From: Madurella fahalii
Lineage: Eukaryota; Ascomycota; Sordariomycetes; Sordariales
Assembly: GCA_029876055.1 (NCBI GenBank)
Contig: CM056874.1
Span: forward strand, 7,502,001-7,566,000
Direction of reading: 5' to 3'
DNA: 64,000 nt
Part shown: in pieces, positions 55,606 to 64,000 of the stretch
Numbering within the stretch: position 1 is the stretch's first letter
Layout: each line of letters starts with the position of its first letter
The notes under the pieces: model-generated
Told to the model about the DNA's origin: nothing
The model's database searches: none
What the model saw: the letters and a program-made list of their open reading frames with translations, nothing else
Position numbers and translations under genes: made by a program

Positions 55606-57159
55606 TCAAAAGTAATTGGGTGTCCCGGTCCTGTAATCTCCCGACTTCCCCGGAAACGCCCCTACCACTGAGGGTTCTACGGCCGTCTCGTCATCTGAAC
55701 TTGGATAGTCTCCGTACTCATCTGATCTGTCGGGAGGTGTGCGCATCGCTTCCAGCACATCAGCACCCAGAAGTGGCGGTTGATATGGCTTGATAGAGTG
55801 AATCTCACGCCCCGAGGGCATCTGAGCAAGCAGCGGTCCGGTAGGGGGTATCGTTTGCGAGAGCATCTTGGTACGGGGGAACATGTCAGTCTGGAACTCC
55901 CCCTCTAAGAAACAGCCACTCACCGTATCATTCTGCTTTGTCCACTTTGCCTCCAACATCTCAATTACCCTCGTCTCCTCGAGCTTTCCCGCGTCCGCAC
56001 CCCAATCCAACCCCCTTTCCACTTTCTTATCCTCCCTCCGTTCACTCCACTCCTTCCTCAGCCCTCTAAACCCACCTTTACTCCCCCCTTCCCCTTTCCT
56101 CTCAACCCCCAGCTCGTGCAGTCCAGCATGCAACCACGCGATCGCCGTCCCCGTCTGGCCTCCCAGCTCGGCGTCAATTCCAAAGAACCGACACGCCCTT
56201 GCGCGACTTGCCCGGCGCAGATCATCGAGGTACTTAACGAGCGCATCACTCACCTTCCCTGCTCCCCCACCACCGCCGCCGCCACCGCCACCACCACCTC
56301 CTCCTCCACCCCCGCCCCCGGTAGTCGCGCTCGCCTGCGCCTGTGCGGCGTGCTCCGCCGCAGCGAGACACAGCCTCGCGAACAGGTGCGCCCGCACCTT
56401 AGGGATGTCGGGCGCCTTGTACATCCACTCGGTGTCGTGCGGGTTGCGGCTCTGGGCGACGACGGCCGGGTAGGGGTCGTCCTTGAGGACGGCGAGCAGG
56501 GTCGCCTCGGCGAGGGCGAGGGCGCGGAGCGCGTGGACGGTGGGCGGGGAGATGTCGGCGCACGGCGCTGCTGCTGCGCCGTTGTTCAGCGCGAGGTTCT
56601 CGGCGCGGGAGCAGAGGTAGTCGTATATCGAGGCGGCGTCGAGCAGGGCGCGGGTGGCGGCTGTTATGGCCGTCTGGCGCTGGGTGGTACCGACCGGGGC
56701 GGTGGTGGTTTGGTAGAGGGGCTGCAGGGCTACGCGGGACTGGAGGGTGTAGGCGTTTGCGAGGGTGGAGAGGGCGAAGAAGAGCTCGTATTCGAGGGAG
56801 TGGATCTTGATTCGCGGGGGCTCACGGCCCGGGAGGAAGTTACTGGAGAGGGTCGGGCGCCATTCTATTAGGGGCGCGGTCTTGAGGATGACCGAGACCT
56901 CTTCGGCATGGATAGGTTTGTTGGAGAGGCCGGCGTCGATGGCGAAAACGTAGGGGAGGTAGGTTTGGAGGGTAGAGATAACAGATGAGAGCGAGGGCGC
57001 TTGGGATGTTGGCGGTAGCCGTTTATGCTTTTTGAGGGTGTCGCGGACGACACCACGATGGGTGCTAGCTTGGAGGGGTAGCGAGGGGTGCGACTCGCAG
57101 GTGAAGCTTGACGAGAAGGAGAAGGACGAGGTAGTCGGGAGGATGAACGGGTACGGCAT
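55606..57159 (-). CDS. palC: pH-response regulator PalC (BRO1 domain)
   Basis: Component of the ambient-pH Pal/Rim signalling pathway; PalC links ESCRT-III to the plasma-membrane pH sensor complex. I call exons 55924..57159 and 55606..55866, 498 residues. The start MPYPFILPTTSSFSFSSSF and the block RGVVRDTLKKHKRLPP are PalC hallmarks. The BRO1-type domain follows (YVFAIDAGLSN, IHSLEYELFFALSTLANAYT, AASIYDYLCSRA, DIPKVRAHLFARLCLAAAEHA), then ACRFFGIDAELGGQTGTAIAWL. A tract of 24 Gly interrupts the domain after QAQASATT. The 57-nt intron (55867..55923) is in frame, stop-free and ends in AAG with an ACTGAC branch site; I infer it because QNDT-MLSQTIPPTGPLL reads better than the insert. If it is not spliced the protein has 517 residues. 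Confidence 0.9.
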   Translation of the reverse strand: MPYPFILPTTSSFSFSSSFTCESHPSLPLQASTHRGVVRDTLKKHKRLPPTSQAPSLSSVISTLQTYLPYVFAIDAGLSNKPIHAEEVSVILKTAPLIEWRPTLSSNFLPGREPPRIKIHSLEYELFFALSTLANAYTLQSRVALQPLYQTTTAPVGTTQRQTAITAATRALLDAASIYDYLCSRAENLALNNGAAAAPCADISPPTVHALRALALAEATLLAVLKDDPYPAVVAQSRNPHDTEWMYKAPDIPKVRAHLFARLCLAAAEHAAQAQASATTGGGGGGGGGGGGGGGGGGGAGKVSDALVKYLDDLRRASRARACRFFGIDAELGGQTGTAIAWLHAGLHELGVERKGEGGSKGGFRGLRKEWSERREDKKVERGLDWGADAGKLEETRVIEMLEAKWTKQNDTVSGCFLEGEFQTDMFPRTKMLSQTIPPTGPLLAQMPSGREIHSIKPYQPPLLGADVLEAMRTPPDRSDEYGDYPSSDDETAVEPSVVGAFPGKSGDYRTGTPNYF

Positions 57160-58113
57160 TCTTCGGGCGGGATGAAACGAGCTTCAACTAAACTTGAACG
57201 ATGGGAATCAGATCACGTTCACTTGATTCTGGCCTTGATATTCCACACTCAAGAAGTGTTGTTCTGATGGTTGCGCTGCCGATGCGACGAAGTGGGGCAT
57301 CCGCAGCTCTCCGCAGTTCCACTAGTTAGGTACTGTTACTGTGTTGTACGGGAAGATCCCGGCCCTGCTCGAGCTCACAGGAACACTCAGAGCATCACAA
57401 CATGTCTAGGTGACGCAGGTAGCTGGCATCTATAGAGTTTGAGCGATATGCGCACCGCAAATATAGACTTCCAACGTCAGGAATATCGTGCAAGTATGTA
57501 CGCACGGCAGCTGGCGGAAATTCCCCAACTTCGGGGCTCTCCTTAGCATGACCATGGCATACATTTCACCTAGCCTTCAAGTAAACAGTATAGGCCGAGC
57601 TTTGGCTGTCGCGCCATGGTGCATTGCAGGCTCTTATATCAGGCATCTAGACCAATAGATAGGTAGTTCCCGGTTTACAAGCTGGCCGTTAACGACCGCT
57701 ACAGACAGTTTATTGTAGACGAATTCGAGGTTCTTCACGGGCTAGGTTCAGAGCGACACCGGTTGTCCGGATGCATCCAAATGACTACGGGCAAACGACT
57801 GCCCATGGTGGCAGGACGAGTCACAGTCACTCGAAACTGATCAAATTTTCTCTTGCGAAGTCGTTTCGTGGATTTCAGTCTTGACCCGTGAGGGAAAGAA
57901 TACAGGGACATCAGGTACTGTACACAGTACCTGCTGAGCTAGTACCTTGGCTTTCCGGCCCCTGTCAAATCTCTTGGAGCTCCCCCACATCTCCACTCCA
58001 AGATCCCACACCCTGGTCTCCTGCCAGATCGCTTTCGACAGAAAAGCTCCCCGAGCGTTGACATCAAGCTTGATGCGACCGCCTCCTCGGTATCTGCGGC
58101 ACCTCCGGTAACA
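57160..58113. promoter_or_regulatory. divergent intergenic region, palC / ALG6
   Basis: 954 nt between divergent starts. The perfect inverted repeat 57912-57933 lies here, 180 nt upstream of the ALG6 ATG, and GGTACTGT at about 57329 is a further partial copy. Confidence 0.6.
57912..57933. repeat. perfect inverted repeat of the GGTACTGTAC motif
   Basis: CAGGTACTGT (57912-57921), a 2-nt centre, then its exact reverse complement ACAGTACCTG (57924-57933). It is the most perfect example of the recurring GTACTGTAC motif in the window. Confidence 0.85.
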
Positions 58114-59953
58114 ATGGCCGGACCTTCGCCTTCTCCCCACAAGCCAAGGCGGAAGGCAAAGAGGACTGGCAATGCCACAAGCAACCTCAGTAGTGTCAGT
58201 GCTGCTGAGACGCTGGTTCGCGCCCCGTCTTTCCCTCTCGCCGCTTTCCTCTGGCCCGCGAGGGGCTCCGTCTCGCAATGGGAGTTGTTGCCGCTGATCT
58301 TGATGGCTGTCGGCCTGTTCCGATGGGCTGCCGGTTTCTGGGGTTATTCAGGTATGCCGCCCTGGTTCAATCGGTCCTTGACGTACCGGTGCTGACTGTT
58401 CGGCAGGCTTCGAAAAACCGCCCATGTTTGGCGATTACGAGGCGCAAAGGCACTGGATGGAGATCACAACACAGCTCCCCATCTCACAGTGGTACTTCCA
58501 CGATTTACAATGGTGGGGCCTCGACTACCCGCCGTTGACGGCTTACCATAGCTGGCTTTGCGGCAAGATCGGCTCGCTCATCGATCCGTCCTGGTTCGCC
58601 CTCTTCTCGTCCCGCGGCCTACACGATCCGACGCTCAAAATATTCATGAGGGGGACTGTGGTCGTATCGGAATACCTGATCTACGTTCCGGCCATCGTCG
58701 TCTTTGTGCGCCGCTTTAGCAGACTGGGTGGCGTCGCAAGCTGGTCCGCGTCTGTCGCCCTCGTCGCCATCTTGATGCAGCCCGCTACCATTCTCATCGA
58801 CCACGTTCACTTCCAGTACAATACTGTGATGCTCGGGTTCGTGGTGGCAAGCATGTCCAGCATGCTCGCAGGCCGCAATCTTTGGGCGGCCGTATTCTTC
58901 GTCGCCGCGCTTGGCTTCAAGCAAATGGCTCTGTACTACGCGTTTTCGGTGTTTGCCTATCTACTTGGAAGTTGCGCATTCCCTCAGATCAACATCCCCC
59001 GCTTTGTCGCGATAGCAGCAGTTACCACTGCTTCGTTCATTATCTTGATACTGCCGCTGGCCATGGGCGCCCTCTACGACGCGAGGCGGGGAATCGACTC
59101 TCGCCCGGATTTTGACGGACCGCGCCCGTCACTGCCGTTGTTTCAGGGGCTTGCGGGCTACCTGGATACGGAAGCCTTCTACTACCCTATAGTCGAGCAG
59201 CTGGTACAAATGGTCCACCGCATCTTTCCCTTTGCCCGCGGCTTGTTTGAGGACAAGGTCGCCAACTTCTGGTGTGCCCTAAACGTCGTCGTCAAGCTCA
59301 AAAGGTACCCGCCCGAGCTGCTGCAGCGTGGTGCGTTGATTGCCACCTTGATGTCGATCATTCCTCCCAACCTCATCCTCTTCTTCCGGCCAAGGAAGGT
59401 CTTACTTCCGCTGGCTTTCGCAACGACGGCCTGGGGCTTCTTCCTGTTTAGCTATCAGGTTCACGAAAAGAGTGTTTTGCTTCCTCTGCTGCCCATGACC
59501 TTGTTGCTGGCAAGGAGCCAAGGGCTCAGCAAGAACACCCGTGCCTGGGTGGGGTTCGCGAATATCCTCGGCTGTTGGACCATGTTCCCTTTGCTGCAAC
59601 GCGTGGACTTGGTGGTGCCATACACAGTGCTGACCCTACTCTGGGCCTATCTCCTGGGCCTACCCCCAACGTCGATGGGTGCCTACTTCCACGAAAGCTC
59701 CCGCAGCTTGAGCCAATGGGCCGCGTTCTTCGTCCACAGCTCGTTCTATCTGACAATGGCGCTATGGCACGTCCTAGCGATGTACCTGGCACCGCCACCT
59801 GAGAAGCCGGACCTGTGGGTGGTAGCCAACGTCGGTGTCGGTGCGGCCGGCTTCTCCCTCTGTTATTTGTGGTGTCTATGGGGACTGGTGGTGGAGAGCG
59901 AAATCCTGCCGGGGTCATGGCTCGGAAGGAAAGAAAAGACCAAGATTAAATAA
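58114..59953 (+). CDS. ALG6: ALG6 alpha-1,3-glucosyltransferase (N-glycan precursor)
   Basis: ER membrane enzyme that adds the first glucose from dolichyl-phosphate-glucose to the Man9GlcNAc2 lipid-linked oligosaccharide. Exons 58114..58351 and 58407..59953 give 594 residues. A polar N-terminus (PRRKAKRTG) precedes the first membrane helix. The luminal catalytic loop has the family motif MFGDYEAQRHWMEITTQLP followed by WYFHDLQWWGLDYPPLTAYHS with the catalytic Asp positions. Ten or more further hydrophobic helices follow, with HVHFQYNTVMLG and GFKQMALYYA, and FLFSYQVHEKSVLLPLLP near the end, all typical of ALG6/ALG8. The YEAQRHWMEIT form favours ALG6 over ALG8. The C-terminus RKEKTKIK is a likely ER-retrieval dilysine-type tail. 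Confidence 0.95.
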
Positions 59954-61781
59954 GTGGCTGGCTGAGACAACAGGATGCGCTTGTGCTCTTAAGTTTTATA
60001 CCCAGAATCGTGTTTTCACATTACCCCATTGCTGAAAGTATTCCGAACGCACCAGTGCATAGGTACTGTACTATGGATTATAGCGGACGACTAGCGCCTA
60101 TTAGCCACGAGAGTGCAAGGCATCCCGGAATGCAACATTGGTGCCGTCTGCTGTTGCTGTTGCCGTTGCCGTTGCAGTGGCTTGGGTGAACCGACCGACA
60201 ATCCTTTCATCCGAAGCTTCAGCACTGAATTACTTGGCATGGGCCGGCATTGCTTCTTCAGGGGTGCCATGACGCGGCTGCGACGCTACTGCAGATGCGC
60301 GACTAGCAGAGAGACATCAGATGTATCCAGCCTCTCTCAGCCACTTGGGTTCCCAAATCCTGGCGGACCGTTGCGAATCCTCAGCCTAGTGAGATCCTAA
60401 CGAGATCCTACGGAGCAGCCACCTGCTCCACTTCCGGACTGCTCCTGTGGAGAGACTCCGGAGCCGTCTTCCGCCGACGGGAGCTACATTTTTCTGGCCA
60501 AATCTGGGTTTCTGGTCAACTATTTATCGTAAAACCTATAGGAGCGTCATCCGCATCGAATATTTGCAATCACTTGGCCTAGATCAACGCACACGACGTA
60601 GTACATCGGTTCGTTTAAGGTTGGAACTGGATCTTCACACCAAGAATCCACTCGGGTCGACTTTTCCTAACGGAGAAGCTGCAAGTCTTGGCAGTCTCTG
60701 ACCGACTAAGGCTGATGGCGCTGATCGACGTGGTGGCATCCTGTCGTCTCGGTAGCCAATCGCTCGATGCATGTTGTATCCGCTGTGGGTCTTCCAGCAA
60801 CTTTACGTTGGATGTCGGCTCGGGACCCGCAGCGCCGCACACAAAGGTCTGGATGCCGGAAGGATAGGGAGCCCCGCCATAGCTTTGGGCTACCCTCTCA
60901 GCCCGGCACCTTGCTAACACTTCATCTATCAGGCCTCCTAGCCCATTACCCCAGCCGTTTCCAGACAACGTTGGGGGCTGCCCGCTGAACTGTCCCGTAT
61001 ATGATGCACAATGCCTACTCTCCTCGGATGGAAGCAAGATATTTATCCTGGCTGTTGTCCTTGGGCTACCCCGTCGCGGACAATGACACTGGCGGCTAGC
61101 GCCCTTGGGTCCCCTTGGAAGCCTTGTGTGACTCTTGGCAGGTAAGCGCTCTTGCTTGCGCCCTTCTCACGGCCCCAAGTGGGATGCCATGGATCCGTGT
61201 CTGCCCACCGTGTTGGCCATCGTCTTTGTCCGGCTTTGTCAACATCTTCCCCCGCACTCACCATATCTTCGGCGAGGCCATCTTCCAGATTAGCCATGAC
61301 AGCTTTGTCCCATTGCTAGGACCGAGACGGGCACAATGACCAGAGAGATAAGTGTAGAAATATATGTAACCCAGCAGTTTACAATGAACCCATCGTCTTC
61401 ATCTGCCCCCGACCGCCGCTGCCAGACATGCCTGCTCTCGTGCCGGCTTGATACGACCAACACTCTGAGCCACCAAGCCAAGGCTCCAGAAACCAAACAG
61501 CCCGGTGCTCGTCCCATGCCACGCCAGGTCGATCTGCACTTCCCCACCCGGCTCCCACCCATTCTCAGCCGACAAGCAGTCTAGGCCCCCCTGCTCGGCC
61601 ACCCACCGCTCTATTCGTGTCTCTCATACGCAGGACATCTGAGTTTAGGATAGTTTATTAGAGGGAGGCCCCGCGCGCCACCCATCCCCAAGGTTATTTC
61701 CTCCGGTTCCTGTTCGTCAGGTCTCGGACTCGAACCTGAACCTCGTCGTTCCAAAGGACATTGGACGGTAGTCATCGCACC
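59954..61781. other. gene-free stretch between ALG6 and the cupredoxin gene
   Basis: 1.8 kb. It contains GTACTGTAC (60063-60071), a GTTGCC/GTTGCT-type short repeat (about 60150-60175) and a doubled GAGATCCTA (about 60391-60410). Frames up to 140 codons on both strands look random. It must hold the promoter of the downstream gene. Confidence 0.55.
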
Positions 61782-63190
61782 ATGCTCGTATCACATGTGC
61801 TCGTCCTTGCGGCTGCCCTGGTAGTTAAGGTGACGGCGCAAGATCCCACTACGTTCGCCGAGTCGAACGGAGTATCGGAGCGGAGTATAATCCCTATAGC
61901 AGTCGGGGCGGTAGGCGGCAGCAATGATTGCACTCGGACCACATCAATTGCTTACAACGTTACAGGACGGCCATGTCTTTACTCCCAAAGAAGCGAGAGC
62001 CGCAGTTGGAGACATAATCAGTGCGTGTTAAGTCCTTCTCGGCAGATGCTCCTTGATCGACCAGGCTCAGCTTACACCGTCCCACCAACTAGGATTCAAC
62101 TTCTACCCCGGCGGGCATCGAGTCGCACGCGCCGAGTTTGGGTATCCATGCATTCCGTATGAGAACGTCGGCGTCAACAAAGTTGGCTTTTACACCGGCA
62201 TCATCGCACCGCAGGTTATTTCGAATCCGGTACGGCCTCAAGGGGATCTTTTTCCGGGGGGGGAGGGGAGCAACCTTAGCTGACAATGCCAACAGCCTCC
62301 TCATTACGACGTCATGGTCAACGACACCGAGCCCATCTTCTTCTATTGCGCGGCGCCGGGATCCTGCATCGACTACCACATGATCGGCGTCATCAACCCC
62401 AACTCGACGCACACGTTCCAAGCCCAGCTGGACGCCGCTAGGGAGGCGCCCTACCAGCTCGCTCCCGGCGAGCCCTTCCCGAGCGAGACGGCCAGCCCGA
62501 GGCCATCCGACTCGGACGGCCAGCAACAGCAAGGCGGAGAAGGCGGAAACGGCGACGACGGCGGTCCGGTCCTCGGCGCGGGCGCCATAGCGGGCATTGC
62601 CATCGGCGGCGCTGCCGTCATCATCCTTGCCGCCGTTATCATCTACCTATGCGGCCGCCGCGGCGGGTTCGACAAGGCGTACCGCAAGTCGGCGCAGGGG
62701 CCGCTTGTCGGCGCCGGCGGCGCACTGCCGCCCGGTATCCTCGAGGCCAACTACGGCGCGAACGCCAAGAGCCCCGGGCAGGCGAGCATGTCGACGTTCG
62801 CGGGCTACGACGGTCTCACGGGCTTCTACGGCCAGGGCGTGTCGCCGCACTCGTTGTCCCCCGGCCAGCAGCGGCCGCTTCATGTGTTTGGGCTTGCGGG
62901 TCAGGGGGGTTATACTGACGTGCCGGGGCATCAGTAAGTCTTGCTTCCCTTTTATTTAACCATGGTCGTTGTTATGCTAGGTCGGTATCCGAATGCTCGC
63001 TTTCATTTTTCACTGACACCGAAACCGCAATAGCTCTCCTCAGGCTTCGCCTCCGCTAAATCAGTACACGCCGACTCCCCAGCCGCCACCGGTGGAGCTG
63101 CCTACTCAGGATGCGCCAGAGCCCACGGGGTCGCCGCCTCCGGGGTATGCCGCGCATAGGGATTCGTGGAGGCCGGGCTTGAAGCCGTAG
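61782..63190 (+). CDS. membrane-anchored cupredoxin-domain extracellular protein
   Basis: Predicted cell-surface protein with one cupredoxin-like domain, a Ser/Pro/Gly-rich stalk and one membrane helix. Exons 61782..61910, 61966..62020, 62093..62229, 62296..62933 and 63034..63190 give 371 residues. The signal peptide is MLVSHVLVLAAALVVKVTAQ. The domain (about 40-140) rebuilds as VFTPKEARAAVGDIIRFNFY, PGGHRVARAEFGYPCIPY, then NDTEPIFFYCAAPGSCIDYH and MIGVINP. His70, Cys125 and His/Met135-136 occupy positions like type 1 copper ligands, though whether copper binds is uncertain. A Gly/Ala/Ile membrane helix lies at about 200-225, followed by CGRRGG and a cytosolic Pro-rich tail (PTPQPPPVELP). 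Such fungal proteins are often called extracellular serine-rich. All four introns are short and join in frame. Confidence 0.85.
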
Positions 63191-64000
63191 CGCGTTATTG
63201 GCTTTGCTTGGACTTGGATTTCACGGCTCACTATGCTACTGGTTCCTTGGCGCATACCTTGTCGATTATATGCAGTCTTAAAATGGGTTGCTGGTATAAA
63301 GAACTTTCTATATACATTCCTACGCGGAGGGTTAAAGTCGTGGCTAGCAAGGCACGGGATGGGGGACACGGCGTTCAGCGGGTGTTCAGCTTGCTTTCAT
63401 TTCCAGTTTAGGGCTTCGGGTTAGCACAGATACCTGAGTTAGCGAGGGCGGATGGGGATGCAGTGACAGCAAGTGACAGAAGCCATGACTACGGTAGTTT
63501 CCTTGCTCCCGGTCCAGCCTCGTTCAATTGGCCGCGCTTCCTTGCGTTAGCTAGCATACAGTCTAAGCCTTGCTGCATAGGGAGTGCCTGTGTACGGGAT
63601 GGATGTTGCCACCACCAGCAGAGCAGCTTCCAAGCTTGCTAATTATGGCCCTTGTGTCTTGACAACGTGGGCAACGAGATGGTCAATCCCACCGTTCAAC
63701 CGCGCCAAGTTCGCCCCTCCATTTCCTAAGATTAGCAGCATTCTCTCGTTTGGACGGACCGGACGTGCTCTGCCTCGCTTGTTCAGCATTGCCACGCAAT
63801 GATGGGTTGTGTGTTATATGTGTGTTATATTAATTGAATGCTTCTCGTCCGAGTTCAGTTGGGCGGTTTTGACGCCGACAGTGCCGCCGGCTCGCGGCGG
63901 GTTGATGTGCCGTGGTGCAAGCTCCCCCCATCGATTGGTTTCCTGGTTTGTGACCCTACGGAGTCCCGTGGTGTGATTTGGATGGTGGCTGCTTTGCAAG
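63191..64000. other. gene-free right end
   Basis: 810 nt with the 3' UTR of the cupredoxin gene. A direct repeat GTGTGTTATAT occurs twice near 63808-63830. No gene seen before the window ends. Confidence 0.55.

Noticed and set aside
55891..55923. 33-nt intron in palC ending at TTCCAG
   Set aside because: Too short for a spliceosomal intron; the 57-nt version with an ACTGAC branch site fits better.
56116..56871. 251-codon plus-strand frame within palC
   Set aside because: Antisense shadow of a GC-rich gene; Gly/Val/Glu-rich with no family features.
60615..61037. 140-codon minus-strand frame between ALG6 and the cupredoxin gene
   Set aside because: No recognisable motif and competing frames of similar length nearby.
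61726..61736. tRNA B-box-like GGTTCGAGTCC on the minus strand
   Set aside because: The T stem does not pair, and no A box or acceptor stem could be found at the right distance.
1..64000. CRISPR array, insertion sequence, prophage, polycistronic operon or ribosome binding sites
   Set aside because: The window is eukaryotic nuclear DNA with spliced genes; none of these structures is present.
1..64000. secondary-metabolite gene cluster
   Set aside because: There is one acyl-CoA ligase and one transporter but no polyketide synthase, peptide synthetase, terpene synthase or pathway regulator.

Overview
The window is nuclear DNA of a filamentous ascomycete, most likely a Sordariomycete of the Sordariales (Chaetomiaceae-like). 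The genes are GC-rich and carry several short introns (about 50-90 nt) with GTRNGT-type donors and CTRAC branch sites. The gene set (PalC, 14-3-3, peroxisomal 4CL-like ligase, small secreted proteins, membrane-anchored cupredoxin) is typical of that group. I found no transposon, no AT-rich RIP-mutated block, no tRNA or rRNA gene, and no prokaryotic or viral element. The species cannot be named from the sequence.

Layout: 28 protein genes are supported, on both strands, mostly as divergent or convergent pairs. 1-8.3 kb: 3' end of a HOL1-like MFS transporter, a small secreted protein, a peroxisomal acyl-CoA ligase (C-terminus AKL), ATP11 and cytochrome c peroxidase CCP1. 9.5-17.3 kb: U1 snRNP protein PRP39 divergent from a synaptojanin-like SAC/5-phosphatase. 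18.9-23.2 kb: an orphan 303-residue protein and a 14-3-3 gene. 25-28.2 kb: a secreted class 3 lipase divergent from a small Cys-containing secreted protein. 28.6-36.6 kb: ribosomal protein eL36, a TUG-like UBX protein, proteasome beta3 (PUP3) and a SERCA-type Ca2+-ATPase. 37.9-47.5 kb: tubulin cofactor A, THO complex subunit 7, elongin A, NEDD8/RUB1, prohibitin 2, CstF-64 and a DUF3237 protein. 48.7-63.2 kb: CorA Mg2+ transporter, MOB kinase activator, LEO1 (Paf1 complex), PalC, ALG6 and a transmembrane cupredoxin-domain protein.

Most genes are housekeeping. Five act in RNA polymerase II transcription, mRNA processing or export (PRP39, THOC7, ELA1, CSTF2, LEO1). Three act in mitochondria (ATP11, CCP1, PHB2), and two in protein turnover or modification (PUP3, RUB1). 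I see no biosynthetic gene cluster. All exon joins were made by eye from frame continuity and family conservation. Every join closes in frame, but none has transcript support.

The most interesting signals are small. A palindromic motif of the form GGTACTGTAC recurs in many gene-free stretches, including a perfect inverted repeat at 57912-57933. A perfect 10-bp hairpin overlaps the branch site of a 60-nt, stop-free CCP1 intron. Several housekeeping genes begin with extremely small coding exons (ATG alone in PUP3, 8 nt in 14-3-3, 11 nt in RUB1). Homopolymer tracts occur inside conserved proteins (Asp in the lipase, Gly in PalC, Ser in ATP11). I did not find evidence of a new multi-gene system.
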